Below are positions 43,342-51,987 of a stretch of 64,000 nucleotides of DNA, in pieces. Below the pieces are notes generated by a model that saw only the letters and a program-made list of their open reading frames with translations, made no database searches and was not told where the DNA came from. Made by a program: the position numbers and the translations under genes. The stretch comes from Bdellovibrio sp. SKB1291214 (GTDB taxonomy: Bacteria; Bdellovibrionota; Bdellovibrionia; Bdellovibrionales; Bdellovibrionaceae), in NCBI RefSeq assembly GCF_002209355.2, contig NZ_CP106855.1, positions 2,480,001-2,544,000 of the forward strand, read 5' to 3'. How positions within the stretch are numbered: the stretch's first letter is position 1; every line of letters starts with the position of its first letter.

Positions 43342-44056
43342 AATAAAAAATCGCAAAAATTAAAAAGACCGCCGTGTAGGCGGTAAGTCCCCAAATATTT
43401 TCTGAATTCAGAGGGGTTTTCAAAAGACTGGCCCAGACAAATTCACCGAAAAAGCGAGTCGGTAAATATTTTGAAATTTCCTGGATACTGGCAGGAAGTG
43501 CTTGGGGTGGCATCCAAAGACCACCCGCAAAAGAAAGTGGAAGGTAAACCAAATTTGCCAGCGGCACAATGGATTTTGAATTCGCTGCGTAGCCAAGTCC
43601 CGCACCAAATAAAGCAAATGGAATGGCACCCAAGGCAAGAGCCGCCATAAAACTCCACCCCGAAATATCGGAATAATTCAAGGGAGTGCTGATTAAAGCG
43701 ACGGCGGTCACAGCTAAAACCGATAGACCAGCTATAAAAAAGCTGTTCAAAATTCTAGGGATCAATCGCAAAGAATCGGGAAGCGGCAGCACGCTGAGGT
43801 AATTCGACCAAGGCGTATTTTTTTCCTGGGCGATGCCTATGGAAAATTGAAACAGGACGACGCCTAAGACGGCAAAGCAAGAAAAAGATCCCACCAAAAG
43901 GAGGGCTGCATCCGAAGTCTTGGCATTCGGAACTCCAAAGAACCAAAAAAACATGGCAGGGAAAATAAGTGTGGAGACGACATACATCGGCTGTCGAAAA
44001 TGCTCAAGCAACTGAGTGTAAATGTGAATCCTTAATAGGCGCAAATAATTAACCAT
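43310..44056 (-). CDS. ABC-2 type transporter permease
   Basis: A 248-residue inner-membrane protein with six hydrophobic segments and the ABC-2 layout. It overlaps the ATPase gene upstream by eight bases, and its 3' end overlaps the last gene of the carotenoid operon by 32 bases tail to tail. Such two-gene ABC-2 systems export lipids, polysaccharides or small hydrophobic compounds. Its operon begins with a carotenoid-hydroxylase-like gene, so a pigment or lipid is a reasonable but unproven substrate. Confidence 0.85.
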   Translation of the reverse strand: MVNYLRLLRIHIYTQLLEHFRQPMYVVSTLIFPAMFFWFFGVPNAKTSDAALLLVGSFSCFAVLGVVLFQFSIGIAQEKNTPWSNYLSVLPLPDSLRLIPRILNSFFIAGLSVLAVTAVALISTPLNYSDISGWSFMAALALGAIPFALFGAGLGYAANSKSIVPLANLVYLPLSFAGGLWMPPQALPASIQEISKYLPTRFFGEFVWASLLKTPLNSENIWGLTAYTAVFLIFAIFYFKKYQAQEFR

Positions 44057-44903
44057 GATGTGCCTTGCGTATCTTTATGAAAGCTTCTTCCAGAGAAGCA
44101 GATGTGATCTCAAGATCTTCAAAGGTAAATCCCTTACCCATCAATTCATATAAAAGCTGCTCCGCATGTTCAGTTAACACATAATAAAATCCGTCTTCGA
44201 ATTTAGTCTCTAAAATATGTGTGGAAATGGGGGGCTTGTCGGATCGGAAGCGTAAGGTCTTTACTTTCAAGCTGCGAGTGATAGACGCGACTTCGCCTTC
44301 TTGCAGAACCTGACCGTGATCAATGATGATCACTCGATCGGCAATTTGCGAGACTTCGTTAAGGTCATGGGTTGATAGTAATACGGCACCGCCTGCGCGG
44401 GAAAATTCTTGAATTTCTTTCCAAAGATTTATTCTTGATTCGACGTCCAGTCCTGTCGTCGGTTCATCCAAGATCAATAATTCAGGAGATCCTAGTAAAG
44501 CACAAGCTAAGGCTAAACGCCTTTTTTCTCCACCGCTAAGTCCACCCGTCAAAGAATGAAGAAACCCTTCAAGTTGAAAGCGATGTATGATTTCTGTGAG
44601 TTGCACAGGTTTTTCATAATGGGCCTGAACCAGCTTAAGAACTTCGATGACTTTAAGATGCAAAGGAAAGGAAAGTTCCTGAGCGACATATCCAACCTTT
44701 TCGCGGCCAGGTACTTTTAAAAGACCGTGGTCTGCTTGACGCAGACCTAGTAAGATTTTTAAAGTCGTACTTTTTCCAGCACCATTAGGTCCCAGCAGGG
44801 CCACGATCTCCGACGTAGAGATTTTAAAGCTGACATTTTCCAGAGCTTTGCGAGTGCCGTAGGATTTTCGCAATCCCTCTGCCGATAAAACTTCACGATT
44901 CAA
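44049..44903 (-). CDS. ABC transporter ATP-binding protein
   Basis: A 284-residue ATPase. Walker A GPNGAGKST, the signature LSGGEKRRLALACALL, Walker B LLILDEPTTGLD and the H-loop STHDL are intact. The last 80 residues form the extra C-terminal domain typical of ABC-2 exporters (DrrA/CcmA-like). It overlaps the hydroxylase gene by 11 bases and the permease by 8, so the three proteins are made together. Confidence 0.93.
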   Translation of the reverse strand: MNREVLSAEGLRKSYGTRKALENVSFKISTSEIVALLGPNGAGKSTTLKILLGLRQADHGLLKVPGREKVGYVAQELSFPLHLKVIEVLKLVQAHYEKPVQLTEIIHRFQLEGFLHSLTGGLSGGEKRRLALACALLGSPELLILDEPTTGLDVESRINLWKEIQEFSRAGGAVLLSTHDLNEVSQIADRVIIIDHGQVLQEGEVASITRSLKVKTLRFRSDKPPISTHILETKFEDGFYYVLTEHAEQLLYELMGKGFTFEDLEITSASLEEAFIKIRKAHHG

Positions 44904-45711
44904 GCTTTACTTCCGTGTTTTGCTGAAATTGTTTTTCATATTCTGGGTGCTGAGTTCCCAAGATATGATCCCAGAACGTATAGAATAAGCCAAAATTATA
45001 TTTATAAAACCGATGATGACCTGCGTGATGGGTGCCAGAGATAAGCCACTTTCCAAAAATATTTTTGCCGGCACCTGCAGGCATGACCTCAAAGCCCAGA
45101 TGATTGATGATTGCCGAAAGAGTCGCCATCGTCAGATATGCGATGATTACTAGAGGATGGAGTGGCAAGAACAGGGTGATCAGAGGTAAGGGGATTGCTT
45201 CTATCAGCGATTCAATGGGGTGAAAAGAGAACGACGCCCAGGGTGACGGGTGGAGTGAAGCATGATGGACGGCATGAAAGCGTTTGTAAGCCCACGGCGT
45301 GTGAAGCCAGCGGTGTGTCACATAAAAATAAAAATCGTGAAGGACTGATACTAAAAAACCACTTAACAGAAGGTATAACCAGCCATATTGATCTAGCTTT
45401 AGATAGATTTTACTCCAGCCCAGTTGCCAGAAGACACCCATCAGCACTCCAGCAAATCCGAAGATGATGGAGCTCACACTGGACCATTTTATCTCGTACA
45501 GCTGAATCTTTTTATCAGGGAGCTTTGGATAGATTTGTCGAGTCTCACTCCAGCTCCAGCGTCGACGATAAAACACCAGGTAAAACATAAATGTGGTGGC
45601 CAAATAGCGAAAAAGGACCACGCTGGTTATGGCCGCGACTGCTATCGCAAAGTTTTTGGGAATCAGGAGATCGAATGGAACGTAGGATTCGAACTTTTCA
45701 AAGTGATTCAT
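44893..45711 (-). CDS. Sterol desaturase/CrtZ-like di-iron hydroxylase
   Basis: A 272-residue membrane protein of the fatty acid hydroxylase superfamily. The histidine clusters that bind two irons are all visible: HDFYFYVTHRWLH, FHAVHHASLH and THHAGHHRFY, with about four membrane helices around them. The family includes beta-carotene hydroxylase CrtZ and sterol desaturases. Position 38 bases from divergent lycopene cyclase and near crtEIB makes beta-ring hydroxylation the best guess. It leads an operon with an ABC exporter. Confidence 0.82.
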   Translation of the reverse strand: MNHFEKFESYVPFDLLIPKNFAIAVAAITSVVLFRYLATTFMFYLVFYRRRWSWSETRQIYPKLPDKKIQLYEIKWSSVSSIIFGFAGVLMGVFWQLGWSKIYLKLDQYGWLYLLLSGFLVSVLHDFYFYVTHRWLHTPWAYKRFHAVHHASLHPSPWASFSFHPIESLIEAIPLPLITLFLPLHPLVIIAYLTMATLSAIINHLGFEVMPAGAGKNIFGKWLISGTHHAGHHRFYKYNFGLFYTFWDHILGTQHPEYEKQFQQNTEVKLES

Positions 45712-45749
45712 ATATTGATTGCTAACCCACGCTGAGATATTTGTAAAAC

Positions 45750-46889
45750 ATGTTCGATAAAGTTGATCATCTTGAGTTTGATTGCGTTATAGTTGGCGGC
45801 GGTTTGTCGGGTGGTTTGCTTTTGCACGGCCTTAAAGTTTTTCAGCCAGATTTGCAGGTTCTCTTAATAGAACGTGAACCCCAATTATCCTCCCATCAAA
45901 CTTGGTGCTTCCATACGACGGATTTACCAGCTGATGCTCAGTGGCTCAGCACTGTCATTTCTAAAAAATGGTCGCGACAAAAAGTCGCCTTCCCTGATTA
46001 CGAAAGATTTTTGAATCAGGAATATAACGCCATCAGGGCTCACGAGTTCGCGGCCTTTCTAACAAATAATTATTTTGAATCTATCCGTTTTAACTGTGAA
46101 GTTTTAGGCCTGGACGCTCAGCATGTGGTCTTAAAAGATGGATCGACAGTTCAATCCAAGATGGTGATTGATGCAAGAGGTTGGTCTCAGTCCGAAAATA
46201 AGAATCACGGCTATCAAAAGTTCGTGGGCTGGGACGTGACATTAACTAAACCTCACGGTTTGGATTATGCCTTCCTAAAAGATGTGCGTGTGCCACAAAT
46301 TGATGGGTATCGGTTTTTTTATCTTTTACCTTGGACCGAGAAAAGCTTGCTGGTCGAAGACACGTATTATTCAAACTTCCCAGATTTAGATGCCGATGCT
46401 GTGGGGGAAAGAATTCAAGATTATCTGAATGAACAAGGATGGACGGTGGAGAGTATCGAGCGAAAAGAATCTGGATGTCTGCCTCTTCCATTTTTTGAGT
46501 CCCAAGCACGTCGCTCGGAGTATATCTGTCTGGGGGCGCGATCCGAATTATTTCACGCCGTCACTGGATATACGTTCCCGACGACGATCGCACGCATTGA
46601 TTTATTGGTGAAAACTCCCCTGGAAAAATGGACGTCTGTTTTAGCACAGCACGATCAAAAAATCCGTTCACAGCTGAGATTTTTGCCTGCTCTAAATCGC
46701 ATGCTCTTTTTGGCAGCCGCACCGGAGCAGCGCTATCAGGTTTTGCAACGATTTTACAAGTTGCCCGCGGACTTGGTCAGCCGATTTTATAAAGGAGAAT
46801 TACAGATTTCTGATTGGGCACGAATCCTTGTCGGAAAACCACCTGTGGCAATCAGAAAAGCCATAAAAAGTTTGTTGGCGTCCCGTTAG
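45750..46889 (+). CDS. crtY: Lycopene beta-cyclase CrtY
   Basis: Forms beta-ionone rings on lycopene to give beta-carotene. The 379-residue protein has the FAD site DCVIVGGGLSGGLLL, HQTWCFH, VIDARGW, FVGWDVTL followed by PHGLDYAF, DGYRFFYLLPW and LLVEDTYYS, all hallmarks of bacterial CrtY. The last five residues overlap nothing important; the stop overlaps the convergent small membrane gene by four bases. It is separated from crtEIB by the oppositely oriented hydroxylase-ABC operon. Confidence 0.93.
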   Translation: MFDKVDHLEFDCVIVGGGLSGGLLLHGLKVFQPDLQVLLIEREPQLSSHQTWCFHTTDLPADAQWLSTVISKKWSRQKVAFPDYERFLNQEYNAIRAHEFAAFLTNNYFESIRFNCEVLGLDAQHVVLKDGSTVQSKMVIDARGWSQSENKNHGYQKFVGWDVTLTKPHGLDYAFLKDVRVPQIDGYRFFYLLPWTEKSLLVEDTYYSNFPDLDADAVGERIQDYLNEQGWTVESIERKESGCLPLPFFESQARRSEYICLGARSELFHAVTGYTFPTTIARIDLLVKTPLEKWTSVLAQHDQKIRSQLRFLPALNRMLFLAAAPEQRYQVLQRFYKLPADLVSRFYKGELQISDWARILVGKPPVAIRKAIKSLLASR

Positions 46890-47164
46890 TAGGGCCAGTA
46901 GTAATAAGATACTCCGCAAAGCAAAAGTCCGACAACCCACGTATAAAGCGTTGATGTCACAAACAAGGGATAGATCATAAGGCCAAGACCCACCATAACA
47001 TTCGGCATGTGGGATTCTCGTCGGCCTTTACGGAACAACCATATGCCAATCAAACCAAAAATAGTTCCCGCAATCAAAGCTCCCACGCTGTAATCAAGTC
47101 CCAGGGACTGCATTGTTTCAAGGGGCGAGGGGATATTCGGGGGAGGCGTGTCGAATTCTTCCAT
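46886..47164 (-). CDS. Small membrane protein
   Basis: A 92-residue protein with a Pro-rich N-terminus (DTPPPNIPSP) and about three hydrophobic segments (about 27-43, 52-68, 73-88), the second after FRKGRRESHMPN. I do not recognise it beyond a general likeness to short transporter-annotated membrane proteins. It converges on crtY with a four-base overlap. Confidence 0.6.
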   Translation of the reverse strand: MEEFDTPPPNIPSPLETMQSLGLDYSVGALIAGTIFGLIGIWLFRKGRRESHMPNVMVGLGLMIYPLFVTSTLYTWVVGLLLCGVSYYYWPY

Positions 47165-47185
47165 GGGAATATTCTTTCAGAGAAT

Positions 47186-47209
47186 AAAGGGGATCGCAAG
47201 ATCCCCTTT
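47186..47209 (-). terminator. Hairpin with GCAA loop
   Basis: AAAGGGGATC (47186-47195) pairs perfectly with GATCCCCTTT (47200-47209) around the tetraloop GCAA. On the minus strand it is followed by TTTATT and lies downstream of the decayed hydrolase gene. Confidence 0.65.
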
Positions 47210-47251
47210 AATATTTGCTGTGACCACCGTCGTCCACACGTCTGGTTTCTT

Positions 47252-47937
47252 TTAAAGACTGCAAGCGGCCGTCATATTCTCGGATCGACGCATTTCGATT
47301 TCTTGGGCAAATGCCAGTAAGTCTGCATTGATCATTTGCTTGTGGGTTGCAGGCAATGCGTGATCGCCGCCTTTATAAACTTTCACCTGGGCGTGAGGAA
47401 CACTATCATTCCTTGGCTGACGTTATTACCAGGACGATTCGCTCCAAAGAAAGCAGTTGTAAACTCTTTGAAATATTGGGAACGATCGTTCATGACTCCG
47501 GCACGGATTCCGTCAAAAACCTCCATTGTCAGTCCGTGGGGATTTAAAAGTGATTTCATCATTCCTGGAGCCACCGCTCCAATTAAAACTGCGCCGGCAA
47601 CTCGACTTGTGCCATAGCGCCCGATGTAGCGGGTGATTTCGCCACCACCCGTGGAGTGTCCGACAAAGATGGCGTTCTTAACATCCAGGTGTTCAAGCAG
47701 TTGGGAAAGGTCATCTGCATAGGTATCCATGTTGTTACCATCCCATGTCTGTTCTGACTTACCATGACCTCGGCGATCGTGAGAAATCACGCGGTAGCCT
47801 TTGCTGGCGAGGAACATCATTTGATCCTCCCAGGCGTCTGAATTCAAAGGCCAGCCGTGACTAAATACGAAAGGTTGTCCGTGACCTTGATCTTTATAAA
47901 ATAATTTCGTTCCGTCGTTAGCGATAAATGTGTTCAT
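47252..47937 (-). pseudogene. Alpha/beta hydrolase (chloroperoxidase-like), internal deletion
   Basis: From ATG 47937 the first 176 codons encode an intact N-terminal part of a non-heme chloroperoxidase/esterase-type hydrolase ([23 protein letters not shown], and nucleophile elbow [10 protein letters not shown]). After [14 protein letters not shown] the frame changes and stops within about ten codons. The normal C-terminal end reappears in another frame ([18 protein letters not shown], then INADLLAFAQE) down to 47252. About 60 codons, including the catalytic acid region, are missing. The gene is a recent-looking deletion pseudogene. Confidence 0.8.
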
Positions 47938-48180
47938 AGCGTTCATCCTTTTTCTCTCGTTGTTTTTCAACGTTGTTGTTCATTGTTGATGAACTGAAGT
48001 TAGGGGAGGCTGACTCTAAAGAAAATTATTATATTTCTATGGACTCTATAGAAAAAGTTAATACAGTTCCCCAGATCCAGGTTGAGGTCATTGTCAGATG
48101 CTGTTTGTCTGTTATGTATGTTGACGAGTCCAATTGATAATTAATTGAGACTTCCTTAGGGTGACCGCATGGAGGTGTCG

Positions 48181-48711
48181 ATGGAAATTTACGAATTGTT
48201 GAAAACCGATCACGATAAAGTTAAAGGCTTGCTGAATGAACTTTTAAGTCTTAGCGAAGATGATAGCGAGGGCCGCGAGCGTTTAGTCAAAGAGATTCGT
48301 GACGACTTAATTCCACATTCCCGTGCAGAAGAGTCCGTTTTCTATAATTCCCTGCGCACCGTTGACAGCGCTAAAGAAATCGCGATGCACGGATACAAGG
48401 ACCACATGGAAGCGGAGACCTTGTTGCGCTTGCTTCAGTTGGAAGACAAAACCAATATGTCATGGAAAGCGACCGCTAAAAAATTGAAAGAAGCTTTAGA
48501 ACATCACATCCAAGAAGAGGAAGGATTGATGTTTGAAAAGGCGCGCAACAATTTTAGTTCAGAAGAAGCTCAGATGATGGGAGCTGCATTTGAAAAGATG
48601 AAACCAGAAATTAAAGAAGAAGGTCTGATGGGAACGACATGGGATATGATCGCAAATCTTATGCCGCCAAGATTCTCAGACACTTTCCGTAAAAATCAAA
48701 CTCACCGATAG
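48181..48711 (+). CDS. Hemerythrin HHE-domain protein
   Basis: A 176-residue four-helix protein with the hemerythrin-like di-iron pattern: LLKTDHDKVKGLL, IPHSRAEESVFY, AMHGYKDHMEAE and ALEHHIQEEEGLMF. Proteins of this type bind oxygen, sense it or handle iron and reactive oxygen. The ATG at 48181 follows GGAGGT by four bases; an ATG at 48169 overlaps that ribosome site and is less likely. The C-terminal 40 residues are an extension beyond the domain. Confidence 0.9.
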   Translation: MEIYELLKTDHDKVKGLLNELLSLSEDDSEGRERLVKEIRDDLIPHSRAEESVFYNSLRTVDSAKEIAMHGYKDHMEAETLLRLLQLEDKTNMSWKATAKKLKEALEHHIQEEEGLMFEKARNNFSSEEAQMMGAAFEKMKPEIKEEGLMGTTWDMIANLMPPRFSDTFRKNQTHR

Positions 48712-48712
48712 A

Positions 48713-49390
48713 CTATCTATAAACGGCGTGAGAGAGTTCAAAAGTGGGGCGGTCGAAAGAAAGCCCCACTGAAATATGATAGGACTGAGTTAAAGCCTTC
48801 GCTTTATGCCAATATCCAGCGGGAATATAAAGCCAATCGCCCGGGTGCAAAGTGCATTTGGTTTCATTCAAAAAATGCTCCTTGATCCAAACTTCTTTCT
48901 GGGAAATTCTGCGATCGGCAGCCATGGGCCAAAAGCTATTTTTGCGCAAAGTGAACTCTTTGACTCCTGAACTTTGCATGACAAACACATCTTCATAATC
49001 ATAATGCCAATCTAAACCTTCATTTCCTTCGGGCGTCAGATAAAGCTCAACATCATAAGGACGGGGGTAGTGATGCAGAAAGTGTCCTGCTAGCTTTTTG
49101 AAAGTCGGGTGTGCGAGTTCCGCGTGGGGTATGATTAACGTCGCCCCTTGAGTGAGACCCTTACAGACAGAATCAGCGCAGAGAGGGTTGTGTTCGGTGA
49201 TGACTTTTCCGTTTTTTGCTAAAAACGTTTTATCATACTGTGAATTGACGATTTCCATCGCCACAGACCAATTAAAAACATTTCTGATGTCTTGTGCGCA
49301 GGATGCTGCTGAGTAAGGCTTTTGCAGCAAGTAGTCGCAGTTGAATTCATTTAAAGTCATGGGTGCAATCATTTTATTAAGTAAATTCAT
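48713..49390 (-). CDS. JmjC/cupin-fold 2-oxoglutarate oxygenase
   Basis: A 225-residue Cupin_4/JmjC-type protein, the fold of YcfD-like ribosomal-protein hydroxylases. The HxD iron pair is in LDWHYDYEDVFVMQ, the basic 2-oxoglutarate region near GVKEFTLRK, and the distal His in YIPAGYWHKA. Predicted reaction is Fe(II)/2-oxoglutarate-dependent hydroxylation of a protein side chain; the substrate is unknown. It is shorter than YcfD (about 370), lacking the C-terminal winged-helix domain. GAGGG lies six bases upstream of the ATG. Confidence 0.75.
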   Translation of the reverse strand: MNLLNKMIAPMTLNEFNCDYLLQKPYSAASCAQDIRNVFNWSVAMEIVNSQYDKTFLAKNGKVITEHNPLCADSVCKGLTQGATLIIPHAELAHPTFKKLAGHFLHHYPRPYDVELYLTPEGNEGLDWHYDYEDVFVMQSSGVKEFTLRKNSFWPMAADRRISQKEVWIKEHFLNETKCTLHPGDWLYIPAGYWHKAKALTQSYHISVGLSFDRPTFELSHAVYR

Positions 49391-49535
49391 TCGAGCCCTC
49401 GAGATTGAAATTTATCAAAAAAATATTTTTCAAAGGATTACGAATAGGTAGTGAATGATAATTAATTTAAGAATTTGAGTTTAAGGGATGAAAATAAAAG
49501 AGTGACGTAATGTTATTAAATCAAAAGAGGTTGAA

Positions 49536-49796
49536 ATGAAATACGTGTTGTTTTGCGCACTGGTATCGATAGCGATGTCTGTGTCTGCGAATGAAGGGCA
49601 CTCAGAAAAATCGGCTCGTTCAGGGTCTTCACCGGAGATGTACGAAAATCAGGCTCAAAAATCGCAAGGGAATCGTAAAAAAGGAAAAAAACAGAACCGT
49701 CCGGATCTGGAGCGTGGGGTGAATACGGGAACTCCGGAACAGGGAAGTGGAATGCCGAACAATATGGATAAAAATCTAAAGCCCGAAAACGAATAG
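49536..49796 (+). CDS. Small secreted basic protein
   Basis: An 86-residue protein with a signal peptide ending near VSANE. The mature 68 residues are hydrophilic and disordered, with a basic patch (NRKKGKKQNRP) between acidic, Gly/Pro/Asn-rich ends. AGAGG precedes the ATG. It is followed ten bases later by a small membrane-protein gene. Function unknown. Confidence 0.6.
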   Translation: MKYVLFCALVSIAMSVSANEGHSEKSARSGSSPEMYENQAQKSQGNRKKGKKQNRPDLERGVNTGTPEQGSGMPNNMDKNLKPENE

Positions 49797-49806
49797 CACG
49801 GATCGA

Positions 49807-50139
49807 ATGATTGTTTTGGCGTGTCTTCAAATCGGATATTTTCTGATAACAGGTGTTTGGCCTTTAATTCATCGCAGGTCCTTTGAAGCAACCACGGGTC
49901 CGAAAGTGGACTGGTGGTTGGTGCAGATGGTGGGGCTTTTGACCGTTGTCATCGCGATCGTTCTTGTTTACGGCCTTCGTCAGGAAGATTACTTTCTGGT
50001 GCGTTTGATAGGAATGGCCAGTGCAGATGCTTTTATTATTATTGATCTAAGTTATGCTCTCAAAGGTCGAATTTCTAAAATCTACATTGCCGACGCGTTC
50101 ATTCAGTTCCTATTCTGCCTGGGATATTTAATTCTTTAA
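49807..50139 (+). CDS. Small four-helix membrane protein
   Basis: A 110-residue protein with about four hydrophobic segments (about 1-19, 36-55, 65-83, 91-109). DWWLVQMVGLLTVVIAIVLV and the FLVRLIGMASADAFIIIDL segment recall short integral membrane proteins of unknown function found in many bacteria. It follows the small secreted gene by ten bases and converges on the P450 gene with a four-base overlap. Confidence 0.65.
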   Translation: MIVLACLQIGYFLITGVWPLIHRRSFEATTGPKVDWWLVQMVGLLTVVIAIVLVYGLRQEDYFLVRLIGMASADAFIIIDLSYALKGRISKIYIADAFIQFLFCLGYLIL

Positions 50140-51431
50140 TGGTTCAGTAGTGACGAGAACTGCGTGCCGACGTTACCCGCTTGATTTTTCCAAGTAACGT
50201 CTTGCAATTTTATCGCATGAACTGGAAGTGGGGGCATTTCACTCAGTGCCAACCTTGGATCGGAAAGATCCATTTTGAACATAAGTCTGCGAGTAAAAAA
50301 ATCAAGGGCCACTTTCATCAGCTCCACAGTGATAGCTTCGCCGGGACAGCGGTGACCTGTGCGATAATTACCACCACCTTGAGGGATAAAGTTTTCGATC
50401 TCCTGCCAAGGTATTTCGCGGAAACGTTCTGGATTAAAGGTCATGGATTGGTACCAGAAATCTTTATCGTGGTTGATGCCATAGACATCTAACATGACTC
50501 TTTGTCCTTGTGGAATAAAGTAACCATTGAAATACAAATCGCGTCTGCTGACCGCAGATACCGCAGGGAAGAATGGATAAAAACGGCGGACCTCTTGAAC
50601 GAACAGATCTAGATATGAGGCTTCAGTTTGTAGCTTTTGGGCTTGTTCTGGATAAAAGGTGATTGCATGTAAACTAAAAATCATAAAAACGGAAATAGCC
50701 GTGATAGGACGAATCAAATTTAAAACCTCATCCGCCGCGTGAGGCACAGGCAAAAAGTTTCCTTGCGAGTCCTTGTACAGCGCGATTTTCTGCAAGGGCG
50801 TCGCCGCGGCTCCTAAATTTTGGCGACGTATATCGCGAACCATCTGACCAATCCATTTTCGTGATCTCCAACGTGCGAGACGAGATTTCATATGTTTGGC
50901 GATCGGCGAAGCTGCGTATTGAAACAGTGCACGCATATCAGCAGTTCTTTTTGGTTTTTCTTGTGCAGTTAAGGGAACACCGACCCACTCGCATCCAGAG
51001 ATGACCAAAAGATCGAGAAGCTCTTGATAGACATCGATCTCCTTTTCATGTGACCAACTTGGAATTCGCGATGTCCAAGCGTCGTCGAAAAGATGCGAAA
51101 GATGTTGAACTTGTTCGGGTGTCATAAATGACATAAACAGTTCTTTGCGTTTCTTATGTTCTTCGCCGTCGGTCCCTTGAACGCCTCCTTTTCCCAGAAG
51201 TGTGGCGCGAACGGGTTCGGGCATAGCACCTTTGCGAATAAAGTTCTGAGGATCATAAAAGAATCTCACGGCTCCGGGCCCTGAGATGACCGTTGTTTTT
51301 TTCAGCATGAGACGTACGTCAACCGCTGGACTGTTATTTCTTCTGCAAACGGTTGAAATAAATTCGTAAGGGCGTGACATAAAATCCCATGTGCTATCAA
51401 AACGTTGTTCTCGAGGCGGGCGATTCTGCAT
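50136..51431 (-). CDS. Cytochrome P450 peroxygenase, CYP152 type
   Basis: A 431-residue P450 with the heme Cys362 in GHRCPGEAITVELMK, the ExxR pair Glu280-Arg283 and, in the I helix, LNLIRPITAIS with Arg241-Pro242 in place of the usual acid-alcohol pair. That Arg-Pro and the GHRCPGE signature define the CYP152 group (P450 BSbeta, SPalpha, OleT), which use H2O2 directly to hydroxylate or decarboxylate fatty acids. Residue 85 is Gln, as in the hydroxylase BSbeta, not His as in the decarboxylase OleT. AAGGAG precedes the ATG. No redox partner is needed. Confidence 0.9.
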   Translation of the reverse strand: MQNRPPREQRFDSTWDFMSRPYEFISTVCRRNNSPAVDVRLMLKKTTVISGPGAVRFFYDPQNFIRKGAMPEPVRATLLGKGGVQGTDGEEHKKRKELFMSFMTPEQVQHLSHLFDDAWTSRIPSWSHEKEIDVYQELLDLLVISGCEWVGVPLTAQEKPKRTADMRALFQYAASPIAKHMKSRLARWRSRKWIGQMVRDIRRQNLGAAATPLQKIALYKDSQGNFLPVPHAADEVLNLIRPITAISVFMIFSLHAITFYPEQAQKLQTEASYLDLFVQEVRRFYPFFPAVSAVSRRDLYFNGYFIPQGQRVMLDVYGINHDKDFWYQSMTFNPERFREIPWQEIENFIPQGGGNYRTGHRCPGEAITVELMKVALDFFTRRLMFKMDLSDPRLALSEMPPLPVHAIKLQDVTWKNQAGNVGTQFSSLLNH

Positions 51432-51612
51432 GTCGTACTCCTTTTAAGAAGGAATAATGCCAAATGCTCCGTCATTTTTGAGAAAATAATGGATGCGCAT
51501 GCTGAAACACACCAGCTTACGTGATCATGTTTTTTAAAAGCGTTTTAAAACTAGGTCTATAAAATCAATTTTGTTTCAGACACATTGGAGGCAACTTAAA
51601 CCCGGAGGTTTT

Positions 51613-51744
51613 ATGAAAAAAACGATTCTTGTTTCAATCGTGATCGCTTTAACCAATGTAAGTTTTGCCGCTGATAGTTCTCAGTACAGAACTGATCAAC
51701 AAAGAAATACGACTGGTACCAGTTCAACTTCTCAAAAGTGGTAG
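51613..51744 (+). CDS. Tiny secreted protein, possibly frameshifted
   Basis: A 43-residue product with signal peptide MKKTILVSIVIALTNVSFA and a Ser/Thr/Gln/Asn-rich mature part. GGAGG precedes the ATG by four bases. Beyond the stop the +1 frame continues with Ser/Gly codons to a TAA at 51782-51784, ending GTTR; one base fewer in the A-run of CAAAAG near 51734 would join them to a 56-residue protein ending in a Ser/Gly repeat. It is either shortened by one inserted base or naturally short. Confidence 0.5.
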   Translation: MKKTILVSIVIALTNVSFAADSSQYRTDQQRNTTGTSSTSQKW

Positions 51745-51812
51745 CGGCAGTTCTTCCGATTCTGGTAGTGGTACAACTCGATAATCCATTTGAATATGTC
51801 TTAAAATTCATC

Positions 51813-51856
51813 CGTCACCTTAGATATTTTATGGCACTAAGGTGACGTCTTTTTTT
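51813..51856 (+). terminator. Terminator
   Basis: CGTCACCTTA (51813-51822) pairs with TAAGGTGACG (51838-51847), followed by TCTTTTTTTT. It ends the tiny secreted gene's transcript. Confidence 0.85.
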
Positions 51857-51987
51857 CTAATCCAACGGCGTGAAGTCGCTCTGTAAATTATCAAATCCTA
51901 AAAATATAGACTTTAAAGAAACCATCTATGGCGTGATGGTAGCGGTAACTGATCAGGTGCAGACTGTCTGTTCAGAAGGAGGTTAAA

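Noticed and set aside
49451-49470. Fur-box-like AT-rich sequence before the small secreted gene
   Set aside because: GAATGATAATTAATTT shares only part of the Fur consensus and no iron gene is adjacent; AT-rich chance match is likely.
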